A DNA stretch of 7,135 nucleotides from Phascolarctobacterium sp. (GCA_004558595.1 SFCN01000076.1:1-7135); one strand, 5' to 3'; counted from the stretch's first letter, positions 1 through 5,948 are shown. A program made the numbers and translations. Notes: generated from the letters alone by a model not told the origin.

Positions 1-73
1 ATTTACAAGCTATATTTAAGACTACAGACTGATCCATCTGAAAAGACCATTATCCAAGCTTAGTCCTGCCTAT

Positions 74-102
74 ATTATAATAGGAAAAACAGATAGAAAC
101 AA
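74..102 (-). promoter_or_regulatory. Possible sigma-A promoter firing leftward
   Basis: On the minus strand there is a perfect -10 box TATAAT (74-79) and a TTGTTT hexamer (97-102), separated by 17 bases. The -35 box matches consensus only in its first three positions. A transcript would start near position 67 and leave the window on the left, so the target gene is not visible. A short ATG frame downstream ends after 15 codons without a good ribosome binding site, so I do not call it a gene. Confidence 0.4.
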
Positions 103-149
103 CCGCCTGCCTTGCAAAACTGTACAATAACTTCGATTTATGCTCATAT

Positions 150-226
150 TAAAGTAATAGCGCCCCAGCACAGCGAGAAATGATTACCACAATCATCTCC
201 TCGCCACATCGGGGCGCTTAGCTTTA
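150..226. other. Long nested stem-loop, unknown function
   Basis: Three coaxial inverted repeats are nested here. The main stem AGCGCCCC (159-166) pairs with GGGGCGCT (211-218). Inside it GCGAG (173-177) pairs with CTCGC (200-204), and inside that ATGATT (180-185) pairs with AATCAT (191-196), closing a five-base ACCAC loop. Outside, TAAAG (150-154) can pair with CTTTA (222-226). The 6-base spacers between the main and middle stems (167-172 and 205-210) are both rich in CA. No T-tract follows on either strand. It could be a small structured RNA, an RNA-processing site, an intergenic palindromic repeat, or an unusual terminator of the deformylase transcript. The transcribed strand cannot be decided from the sequence. 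Confidence 0.7.
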
Positions 227-247
227 CCCTATTTGTTCACTGTCACT

Positions 248-296
248 GCGAAATCGGTTCGATTTGCGCTCCTGCTCCCTAACGCGGTAGGGAGCA
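248..296. other. Two adjacent hairpins, unknown function
   Basis: The first hairpin pairs GCGAAATCG (248-256) with CGATTTGCGC (260-269): nine base pairs with a single bulged G (266) and a three-base loop. The second pairs TGCTCCCTA (273-281) with TAGGGAGCA (288-296): nine perfect pairs around a six-base loop. On the minus strand the second hairpin comes first after the deformylase stop, but CAGGAGCGC follows it rather than a T-run. Together with the element at 150-226 this makes a compact run of three stable hairpins in about 150 bases. Confidence 0.7.
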
Positions 297-347
297 AATG
301 TTCGCAAAATAGTGTAGAGAAATACTTCACTTCAATAACATGCGACG

Positions 348-758
348 TCAAATCACAATACCATCGCAGTGGTCAATCTCATGCTGAATAATCTGTGCCG
401 TCCAACCCTCAAAGTTTTGACGCTGCTTCTTGAACTGCATGTCTTGATATTCCACGGTAATCTTTTTATAACGCGCCGTAGGCCGCACTCCATTGAGGGA
501 TAAGCAGCCCTCCTCCGTCATATACTTGCCGGATTTTTTCACAATCACAGGATTTAACATAGCCACATTAATAGGACCCATATTTACCGCAATGATGCGC
601 TTGTGAACCCCTATCATATTGGCCGCAAGGCCCACGCAGCTGTCGGAGTAGGCCGCCAATGTATCCAAAAGATTTTGCGCAATGGGCATGTCTAAAAAGC
701 TTGCCTCTGCGCTCTTTTGAGCTAGAAAGCTTTCATCTCGTACGATTTCACAAATCAT
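348..758 (-). CDS. def: Peptide deformylase family, short Firmicutes variant
   Basis: Peptide deformylases remove the formyl group from the N-terminal formyl-Met of nascent proteins in the cytoplasm, using a divalent metal. Numbering from the ATG at 758 (136 residues), motif 2 EGCLS is at 83-87 with metal ligand Cys85. Motif 3 QHEIDH is at 125-130 with ligands His126 and His130 and catalytic Glu127. Motif 1 is CVGLAANM (41-48) instead of the usual GxGxAAxQ, so the oxyanion-stabilising Gln is Met. The protein stops six residues after motif 3 and lacks the C-terminal extension of canonical enzymes. From memory, this short form with an AANM motif is a recurring paralogue in Firmicutes. I chose the ATG because AAGGGGA (766-772) lies seven bases upstream; an in-frame GTG at 761 would leave only four. 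The gene lies beyond the rlmD terminator and so probably has its own promoter, but I see no strong one. The fold is secure; efficient deformylase activity is less so. Confidence 0.9.
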   Translation of the reverse strand: MICEIVRDESFLAQKSAEASFLDMPIAQNLLDTLAAYSDSCVGLAANMIGVHKRIIAVNMGPINVAMLNPVIVKKSGKYMTEEGCLSLNGVRPTARYKKITVEYQDMQFKKQRQNFEGWTAQIIQHEIDHCDGIVI

Positions 759-811
759 CACTTATTCCCCTTTTTTAGATAAATAATAACAATTAACAAA
801 TCCAGACAAAA

Positions 812-838
812 ATTCCCCTCGGCCAACCCGAGGGGAAT
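812..838 (-). terminator. Intrinsic terminator of the glyQS-rlmD operon
   Basis: A perfect 11-base-pair stem, ATTCCCCTCGG with CCGAGGGGAAT, closes a five-base loop (823-827). Read on the minus strand it begins 15 bases after the rlmD stop and runs into TTTTTGTC. It separates the four-gene operon from the deformylase gene. Confidence 0.93.
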
Positions 839-853
839 AGATTTATATTTGCT

Positions 854-2224
854 TTACGCTCTCTCCACTAAGCACACATTCTCCACGTGGCTGGTCATGG
901 GGAACATATCCACCGGCTGCACCAGCATGGTCTTGTAGCCGTGCTCCTCCAGATAGCGCAAATCACGGGCTAAGGATGCCGGACTGCAGGACACATACAC
1001 AATGCGTCTAGGCGCAACCTTAGCGATAGCCGCCAGCACTCGCTCCTCGCAGCCAGCCCGCGGCGGGTCCACCAGAACCACATCCGGGCTTACGCCGCTA
1101 TCTAGGAGCTTGGGCAGCTCCACGGCCGCATCACCCAAAATAAATTCCGCATTAGCGCATTTATTTTCTTCCGCATTACGCTTAGCGTTCTCAATGGCAG
1201 GGGCTACAATCTCGATACCATATACCTTTTTCGCATGACGAGCCATATACAGGGAAATGGTGCCCGTACCGCAGTACACGTCCACCACCGTTTCATCCCC
1301 GGACAAAGCCGCATACTCCAAGGCCTTGTTATAGAGCTTTTCCGCCTGCTCGCTGTTCACCTGGAAAAAGGCTTGGGCCGCGATATTGAAGCTGAGGCTG
1401 CCTAAGCTATCCTTAATGCTTTCCGCGCCCCACAGCACGCGTGTCTTGCTGCCCATTACCACATTGGTCTGCTTTTTATTGATATTCTGTACCACGCTGA
1501 CCAATCCCGGTACATATTGCTGCAGCCATTTCACCAAGGTAGCCCGATGAGGCAAATCATAGCCGGACGTAATGATAACAGCCATGACCTCGCCGCTGTG
1601 CACGCCCACACGGCCCATCACATGGCGCACCATACCCTTGCCGGTTTTCTCGTCATAGGCGCTAATATTATAATGCTCCATCCACTTACGCACCGTGGTC
1701 AGGATGGCGTTATTAGCCTCCTTAGAAATCAAGCAGCCATCGGTATTAATCACATTATGGGTTGCTGTAGCATAGCAGCCAATTTGCAGCTGTCCTTCGG
1801 CATTCTGCGCCGCCGGAAACTGCATCTTGTTGCGATAATGCCAAGGGTCGGCAGCTCCCAAAACTGGGAGTGCCTGGGCCTCAATGTGCCCAATGCGCGT
1901 CAAAGCGTCCTGCACCTGCTGGCGCTTAGCGTCCAGCTGCCCGGCGTAGCTCAAATGCTGCAGCTGACAGCCGCCGCACTCCTCGTACACGGGACACTGG
2001 GGCTGCACCCGCTGGGTCGATGAAGTGATAACCTGCTCCAAACGGCCCACAGCATAGCTTTTTTTCACAAGGGTAATGGTAGCCTGTACCTTTTCCTCCG
2101 GCAATGCTCCCTTGACGAAAACAGTAAAGCCCTCATACTTACCCACGCCCTCGCCACTGGAGCCAAGGCCGGTAATGTTGACTTCCACTCTATCCCCTTG
2201 TTTAACAGGAATTTGGGTTTTCAT
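854..2224 (-). CDS. rlmD: 23S rRNA m5U methyltransferase, RumA/RlmD family
   Basis: This SAM-dependent enzyme makes 5-methyluridine in 23S rRNA. It is U1939 in E. coli RlmD; in Bacillus the single homologue RlmCD methylates both U747 and U1939, and which applies here cannot be read from sequence. The 456 residues start with a TRAM RNA-binding domain (about 8-65). A 4Fe-4S cluster is indicated by Cys77, Cys83 and Cys86 (C-x5-C-x2-C) plus Cys164. The Rossmann methyltransferase domain has the SAM motif VVDVYCGTGTISL (313-325), DPPRAG (386-391), the catalytic Cys413 in YVSCSP, and the probable general base Glu448 in HVENVCL. The gene is last in the glyQS operon: its ATG is only four bases after the stop of the preceding small gene, and no good Shine-Dalgarno site is visible, so translational coupling is likely. 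Length and motifs are normal for the family. Confidence 0.96.
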   Translation of the reverse strand: MKTQIPVKQGDRVEVNITGLGSSGEGVGKYEGFTVFVKGALPEEKVQATITLVKKSYAVGRLEQVITSSTQRVQPQCPVYEECGGCQLQHLSYAGQLDAKRQQVQDALTRIGHIEAQALPVLGAADPWHYRNKMQFPAAQNAEGQLQIGCYATATHNVINTDGCLISKEANNAILTTVRKWMEHYNISAYDEKTGKGMVRHVMGRVGVHSGEVMAVIITSGYDLPHRATLVKWLQQYVPGLVSVVQNINKKQTNVVMGSKTRVLWGAESIKDSLGSLSFNIAAQAFFQVNSEQAEKLYNKALEYAALSGDETVVDVYCGTGTISLYMARHAKKVYGIEIVAPAIENAKRNAEENKCANAEFILGDAAVELPKLLDSGVSPDVVLVDPPRAGCEERVLAAIAKVAPRRIVYVSCSPASLARDLRYLEEHGYKTMLVQPVDMFPMTSHVENVCLVERA

Positions 2225-2228
2225 GAGC

Positions 2229-2447
2229 TTATTTTGCTACCCAAAGGCCTTTTTCGTCCTTAGCGAAGCCAGCCAGCTCAATAGCTAACGCAGCCATCAC
2301 CTTGGTAGCATCTTTAATTTCCAGGTTCAGCTCTTCAGCACGAATGAAGTCCTCATGGCACATTTCGCTCGGCTTCTTGCTGGTAAGCAGGGTGTACTCG
2401 TTTTGCATTTCGGCGAGTTTTTTAGCTTCTGCATTAAATTTTTCCAT
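2229..2447 (-). CDS. Unknown 72-residue helical protein
   Basis: I do not recognise this family. The 72-residue product has no signal peptide, no clear membrane segment and no metal motif (a single Cys). It is rich in Ala, Glu and Lys. Its heptad-like pattern, broken near the SKKPSEMCHEDF stretch (23-34), suggests two amphipathic helices, perhaps a helical hairpin or short coiled coil. That it is real is supported by AAGGAGA (2457-2463), nine bases before the ATG, by codon use like its neighbours, and by tight packing: 46 bases after glyS and four bases before rlmD with no terminator between. By position it belongs to the glycine T-box operon. A role in translation or with the rRNA methyltransferase would be guilt by association only. 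Confidence 0.8.
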   Translation of the reverse strand: MEKFNAEAKKLAEMQNEYTLLTSKKPSEMCHEDFIRAEELNLEIKDATKVMAALAIELAGFAKDEKGLWVAK

Positions 2448-2493
2448 TGGGATCAGTCTCCTTAATATATATTATAGTAATGCTTAAAACCTA

Positions 2494-4665
2494 TTATTGA
2501 ACAATAGCGTTTAGGTCGCCCACCGCATGGGTTACATCCTTAACGGCGGAAAGCAGTGCCAGGCGGTTATTCTTAATCTTCTCGTCCTCGGCCATAACCA
2601 TAACGTCATCGAAGAACTTGTTGATGGGATCAACCAGCTTGGTAGCCTCGGCGAGCACTGCTGCATAGTCATATTTAACAGAGGCAGCCAGTACTTCCTT
2701 ATTGGCATCCATGGCAGCCGCATGGAGAGCAGTTTCTGCTTCCACTTCAAAGAGCTGCGGATTAATTGCGGTTTCTTCCTCAATCTTCTTGCACAGATTA
2801 GCCACACGGGTTGCAGCCTGAATCAGAGCCGGAGCTGCTTCGCTAGCTACGAAAGCATTCAGGGCCACAGCGCGCGCATACAAATCAGCGAAGTCATCAT
2901 TGCGCTCCTCGGCCAGCACAGCATCAACCACATCATAGCGAATGCCTTGGTCGATGAGCATATTGCGCAGACGCTGCTTCATGAATTCAGCAATTTGCGG
3001 AACCAGCTTGCCAGTCTTTTCCGGAGCGATATTCAGCAAATAGAGGCTGCCAGCGATAATCTTGTACAAGGAAATATGGTAGTTAGCGTCCAGCAGAATA
3101 TTGATAATGCCCAGAGCCTGACGACGCAGCGCATAGGGGTCCTGGGAGCCGGTAGGAGCCAAACCACGGCTGAAGGTTGCGCAAATATTATCCAGCTTGT
3201 CGGCAATGCCTACAATGCGACCAATGTCGGTCTTGGGCAGCTCGTCACCGGCAAAGCGGGGTAGATAATGCTCATAAATGCCCAGAGCCACCTCAGGAGC
3301 TTCGCCATCCAGCTTCGCATATTCGCGGCCCATAACGCCCTGCAGCTCAGTGAATTCTACAACCATACCGGTAACCAAATCGCATTTGCACAACAGCGCA
3401 GCGCGGTTCAGCTTCTCCTTATCCACCTTGGCATTAATAGCCATGGCTAGCATATTGGCAGCCTGCACCAGACGATTGCTCTTGTCGTTCATATTGCCCA
3501 ATCCCTCTTGGAAGGAAACGGTCTTCAGCTTTTCCAGACGGTCAGCCAAGGGCTGCTTGCGGTCCTCATTGAAGAAGAACTCAGCATCGCTCAGACGGGC
3601 ACGCAGCACGCGCTCGTTACCATGAGCCACAACCTCCAGATGATCCTTGCCGCCGTTACGCACGGTGATGAATTTATTCAGCAGGGAGCCATCCTCGGCC
3701 ATAACCGGGAAATAACGTTGGTGGTCGCGCATGGGAGTGATGATGCATTCCTTGGGCAGAGCCAGGAATTTTTCTTCAAATTTACCACACAGAGCAGTGG
3801 GCCATTCCACAAGGTAATTTACCTCTTCCAGCAAATCCTCATCGATTTCCACGTGGCCGCCCTCGGCAATGCCCAAATCGATTACCTGCTGACGAATCAG
3901 CTCACGACGAGCATCTTGGTCCACCATAACGAAATTATCATACAAGGTCTTTTCATAAGCATCGGCATCGGGGATCTCGACCACGCCGGTAGCGCCGATA
4001 ACCGCGGAAGCGACGCTGTTTTTAACCTTCTGAGCGGCGGTATCGAAAATAGCCTTAGCGGCGTCCAGCACGGACTCATGCTCCTTGCCCGCCTCTACAG
4101 CGGAGGGACGCAGGAAGCGGTGACCGCGGCTGAATTTGCCGGATTGTACGCCAGTGATTTCCACGGGTACAACCTCGCTGCCAAAGAGAGCTACCAGCCA
4201 ACGAATGGGGCGCACGAAGCGGAACTCATGGTCAGCCCAGCGCATGTTCTTGGGGAAGGTCAGGCTAGTCAAAATATCATGGAGCAGACCGGGCAGCAGG
4301 TCTTTGACAGCAGCGCCAGCCAAATGCTTCACAGCATAAACATAGTTATCGCGCACAACTAAATCCTTCACGTCCACGCCTTGGCCACGGGCGAAGCCTT
4401 GAGCGGCCTTGGAGGGCTCGCCATTAACATAGGCGATTTTTACGGAAGGGCCCTTGGCCTCCACAGTGCTATCGGCTTGAGCCTCAGCCACACCGCTAGC
4501 GATAAAGGTCATGCGACGAGGAGTGCCATAAACCTTCACAGCCTCGAAGGGGATGCGCAGCTCAGTCATTTTCTTTTCAGCCAATTCTTGTAATTGAGCT
4601 AAAATACCGGGCATAAACTTCGCCGGAATTTCTTCAGTACCAATTTCAAAGAGTAATTTTTCCAT
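2494..4665 (-). CDS. glyS: Glycyl-tRNA synthetase beta subunit
   Basis: This is the tRNA-binding subunit of the bacterial alpha2-beta2 glycyl-tRNA synthetase, which charges tRNA-Gly in the cytoplasm with GlyQ. The 723-residue product opens with the family hallmark LLFEIGTEEIPAKFMP. It carries the HD-like domain segment CDLVTGMVVEFTELQGVMG (428-446), the DPYALRRQALGI motif (509-520) and a C-terminal helical DALR-type anticodon-binding region (about 580-690). It is longer than the usual roughly 680-690 residues: about 39 extra residues lie between GHRF (181-184) and ADAY (234-237), where E. coli GlyS, as I recall it, has about ten. The ATG overlaps the glyQ stop by one base, and AGGGGAG (4674-4680) inside the glyQ end serves as its ribosome binding site, so the subunits are translationally coupled. 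Expression should follow the T-box upstream of glyQ. Confidence 0.98.
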   Translation of the reverse strand: MEKLLFEIGTEEIPAKFMPGILAQLQELAEKKMTELRIPFEAVKVYGTPRRMTFIASGVAEAQADSTVEAKGPSVKIAYVNGEPSKAAQGFARGQGVDVKDLVVRDNYVYAVKHLAGAAVKDLLPGLLHDILTSLTFPKNMRWADHEFRFVRPIRWLVALFGSEVVPVEITGVQSGKFSRGHRFLRPSAVEAGKEHESVLDAAKAIFDTAAQKVKNSVASAVIGATGVVEIPDADAYEKTLYDNFVMVDQDARRELIRQQVIDLGIAEGGHVEIDEDLLEEVNYLVEWPTALCGKFEEKFLALPKECIITPMRDHQRYFPVMAEDGSLLNKFITVRNGGKDHLEVVAHGNERVLRARLSDAEFFFNEDRKQPLADRLEKLKTVSFQEGLGNMNDKSNRLVQAANMLAMAINAKVDKEKLNRAALLCKCDLVTGMVVEFTELQGVMGREYAKLDGEAPEVALGIYEHYLPRFAGDELPKTDIGRIVGIADKLDNICATFSRGLAPTGSQDPYALRRQALGIINILLDANYHISLYKIIAGSLYLLNIAPEKTGKLVPQIAEFMKQRLRNMLIDQGIRYDVVDAVLAEERNDDFADLYARAVALNAFVASEAAPALIQAATRVANLCKKIEEETAINPQLFEVEAETALHAAAMDANKEVLAASVKYDYAAVLAEATKLVDPINKFFDDVMVMAEDEKIKNNRLALLSAVKDVTHAVGDLNAIVQ

Positions 4666-5546
4666 TATTTATTCTCCCCTTTCTTCAGCAGCGGGAAGCC
4701 CATTTTTTCACGCTGTTCCACATAAGCGGCTGCGCACAGGCGAGCCATGGCGCGTACGCGGCCAATATAAGCGGTACGCTCGCTTACGCTGATGGCGCCG
4801 CGGGAATCAAGCAGATTAAAGGTATGAGAGCATTTCAGAACGTAGTCATAAGCAGGACGGATGTAGCCCAGCTCGATAACGCGTTTAGCTTCAGCCTCGT
4901 ATTTTTCGAATAAATCGAAGAGTAGAGCGGTGTCTGCGATTTGGAAGTTGTAATAGGATTGCTCTACTTCGTTAGTGTGGAAATAGTCGCCATAGGTAAT
5001 GTCGTCAACCCATTTTACATCGTAAACGTTCTCTACGCCTTGGATGTACATAGCAAGACGCTCCAGACCATAGGTGATTTCTACGGTTACAGGCTTTACG
5101 TCGATGCTGCCAACCTGTTGGAAATAGGTGAACTGTGTGATTTCCATACCATCCAGCCAAACCTCCCAGCCCAGGCCCCATGCGCCCAAGGTGGGGGATT
5201 CCCAGTTATCCTCAACAAAGCGGATATCGTGCTCTTCTTGATGAATGCCCAGCTCGGCCAAGCTTTGTAGATAGAGCTCTTGGATGTTCTCCGGAGAGGG
5301 CTTGACGATTACTTGGAATTGATGATGCTGGAACAAACGGTTGGGGTTATCGCCATAACGACCGTCAGCGGGGCGACGGGAGGGCTCCACATAAGCCACA
5401 CGCCAGGGCTCGGGGCCCAAAACCCGCAAAAAGGTGGACGGGTTCATAGTGCCAGCGCCCTTTTCAATGTCGTAGGGCTGCGCCATGATGCATTTCTGAT
5501 CAGCCCAGAATTTTTGCAGTTTCAAAATAATTGTTTGAAAATCCAT
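4665..5546 (-). CDS. glyQ: Glycyl-tRNA synthetase alpha subunit
   Basis: This is the catalytic subunit of the alpha2-beta2 glycyl-tRNA synthetase (class II), which forms glycyl-adenylate and, with GlyS, charges tRNA-Gly. The 293 residues are close to the usual 290-300. Hallmarks include GAGTMNPSTFLRVLGPEPW (30-48), VEPSRRPADGRYGDNPNRL (53-71) and the near-invariant stretch from HDIRFVEDNWESPTLGAWG (106-124) to GWEVWLDGMEITQFTYFQQ (126-144). The start is fixed by AGGAGG (5553-5558), six bases before the ATG. It is the first gene of a minus-strand operon with glyS, an unknown small gene and rlmD, and lies directly downstream of a glycine T-box leader, so it is induced when uncharged tRNA-Gly accumulates. 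Confidence 0.99.
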   Translation of the reverse strand: MDFQTIILKLQKFWADQKCIMAQPYDIEKGAGTMNPSTFLRVLGPEPWRVAYVEPSRRPADGRYGDNPNRLFQHHQFQVIVKPSPENIQELYLQSLAELGIHQEEHDIRFVEDNWESPTLGAWGLGWEVWLDGMEITQFTYFQQVGSIDVKPVTVEITYGLERLAMYIQGVENVYDVKWVDDITYGDYFHTNEVEQSYYNFQIADTALLFDLFEKYEAEAKRVIELGYIRPAYDYVLKCSHTFNLLDSRGAISVSERTAYIGRVRAMARLCAAAYVEQREKMGFPLLKKGENK

Positions 5547-5552
5547 GTTCTG

Positions 5553-5558
5553 CCTCCT
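5553..5558 (-). promoter_or_regulatory. Ribosome binding site of glyQ
   Basis: A full-consensus AGGAGG sits six bases before the glyQ ATG and downstream of the T-box terminator, so it is transcribed only when the leader is read through. Confidence 0.9.
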
Positions 5559-5589
5559 ATATAGTTGTTACAAAGACGGGGGTGAAAAC

Positions 5590-5638
5590 AAAAAGCACCT
5601 GCGTCCCGGTAACACGAATGTTACAGGGACGAAGATGC
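5590..5638 (-). terminator. T-box regulated terminator hairpin
   Basis: On the minus strand, a 20-base arm (5619-5638) pairs with 5595-5614 around a TTCG loop. Eighteen of 20 positions pair (including one G-U), with two mismatches, and a TTTTT tract follows (5590-5594). The segment CGTCCCT (5625-5631) in its 5' arm is also the 3' strand of the antiterminator, so the two structures exclude each other. Confidence 0.95.
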
Positions 5639-5660
5639 TAGCAATGCTTACTGCGAACTC

Positions 5661-5674
5661 CGCGGTTCCACCCT
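5661..5674 (-). promoter_or_regulatory. T-box sequence (tRNA acceptor binding)
   Basis: AGGGTGGAACCGCG matches the T-box consensus. The bulged UGGA is positioned to pair with the free UCCA end of uncharged tRNA-Gly, stabilising the antiterminator. Confidence 0.97.
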
Positions 5675-5729
5675 GCTTGACTGCCATAGGCAGCCCGCCT
5701 CAATCTCTATGCTTTTGCAGCTCCAAAGC

Positions 5730-5732
5730 GCC
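5730..5732 (-). promoter_or_regulatory. T-box specifier codon GGC (Gly)
   Basis: GGC follows the GTGAA of the specifier loop and precedes GCTTTGGAGC, the conserved 3' side of Stem I. It is complementary to the GCC anticodon of the major tRNA-Gly. Confidence 0.88.
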
Positions 5733-5810
5733 TTCACCCACTATGCCGTCTTGCACCCTCACGGCTCGCTTATTCTGCAGGCTACTCCTCTTCTTCTTAG
5801 CTTAAGCAAT

Positions 5811-5839
5811 AGTATATAAAAACCTATGTATTTTGTCAA
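5811..5839 (-). promoter_or_regulatory. Sigma-A promoter of the glyQS operon
   Basis: On the minus strand, perfect -35 TTGACA (5834-5839) and -10 TATACT (5811-5816) are separated by 17 bases. The expected start near 5803-5805 lies just upstream of T-box Stem I. Confidence 0.94.
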
Positions 5840-5919
5840 GGAAATGTGAATTAAATGTGCCGTGGCTGTAAGATTTTCTTCTAAGCCCAAAATCTCTAAC
5901 AAAAGCTCCTGTCTAGGTG

Positions 5920-5948
5920 CTGATTAATTTGCCCGAATGTGTTAAAAT
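5920..5948 (+). promoter_or_regulatory. Probable extended -10 promoter of lgt
   Basis: TGTTAAAAT (5940-5948) fits an extended -10 element (TGn plus TAAAAT, five of six matches to TATAAT). The -35 position 17 bases upstream holds only CTGATT (5920-5925), which is weak, as expected for extended -10 promoters. It is the best candidate in the gap between the divergent glyQ leader and lgt. It would leave a leader of about 65 bases that can fold into a small hairpin (GGCA 5966-5969 with TGCC 5975-5978). Confidence 0.5.

Larger units (their letters stand above)
1..347. other. Gene-free intergenic region with hairpins
   Basis: I find no convincing coding frame on either strand in these 347 bases. 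On the minus strand they lie downstream of the deformylase gene, whose stop codon is at 348-350. They hold a possible leftward promoter (74-102) and two strong hairpin systems (150-226 and 248-296), listed separately. Neither hairpin is followed by a convincing T-tract on either strand, so they are not obvious intrinsic terminators. The rest (1-73 and 103-149) is AT-rich and shows nothing I can name. Confidence 0.75.
5590..5804 (-). ncRNA. Glycine T-box leader of glyQS operon
   Basis: This leader senses tRNA-Gly charging and lets RNA polymerase through when uncharged tRNA binds. The conserved T-box AGGGTGGAACCGCG is at 5661-5674. Its UGGA (5667-5670) is complementary to a 3' UCCA end, matching the U discriminator of bacterial tRNA-Gly. 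Stem I shows AGTA (5783-5786), AGCGAG (5765-5770) and a distal hairpin GCCGT/ACGGC (5761-5765 with 5745-5749). The specifier follows in GTGAAGGCGC, giving codon GGC (5730-5732), which pairs with the GCC anticodon of tRNA-Gly. In the antiterminator, AGGG and GCG flank the tRNA-binding bulge and pair with CGTCCCT (5625-5631). Specifier, discriminator match and downstream genes all agree on glycine. The transcript start near 5804 is inferred from the promoter. Confidence 0.97.

Noticed and set aside
273..296. Hairpin read as a terminator of the deformylase gene
   Set aside because: The stem is strong, but neither strand has a T-tract after it, so I list it only as a structure.
150..296. CRISPR array, integron attC site or tRNA-like element
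   Set aside because: There are no direct repeats with spacers, no RYYYAAC/GTTRRRY core sites, and no cloverleaf with acceptor and T-arm; only inverted repeats are present.
759..761. GTG as start of the deformylase gene
   Set aside because: It is in frame, but the Shine-Dalgarno site would be only four bases away. The adjacent ATG at 758 gives seven-base spacing and the 136-residue family length I recall.
1517..2023. Plus-strand open frame of 168 residues, His-rich
   Set aside because: Antisense to the RumA-family gene; the His-rich look comes from reading the opposite strand in another frame.
2471..2476. Internal promoter before the small gene
   Set aside because: TATAAT is perfect on the minus strand, but the hexamer 17 bases upstream is CAATAA and no extended -10 TG is present. 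It also overlaps an AT-rich palindrome, so chance is likely.
2527..3264. Plus-strand open frame of 245 residues opposite glyS
   Set aside because: Antisense shadow of glyS without a ribosome binding site or a family resemblance.
3508..4362. Long plus-strand open frame of 284 residues opposite glyS
   Set aside because: It is entirely antisense to the unambiguous glyS frame, its product shows no recognisable motif, and open antisense frames are expected opposite a GC-moderate gene.
5545..5805. Plus-strand open frame of 86 residues in the glyQ leader
   Set aside because: It lies opposite the T-box leader, whose structure fully explains the sequence; there is no ribosome binding site.
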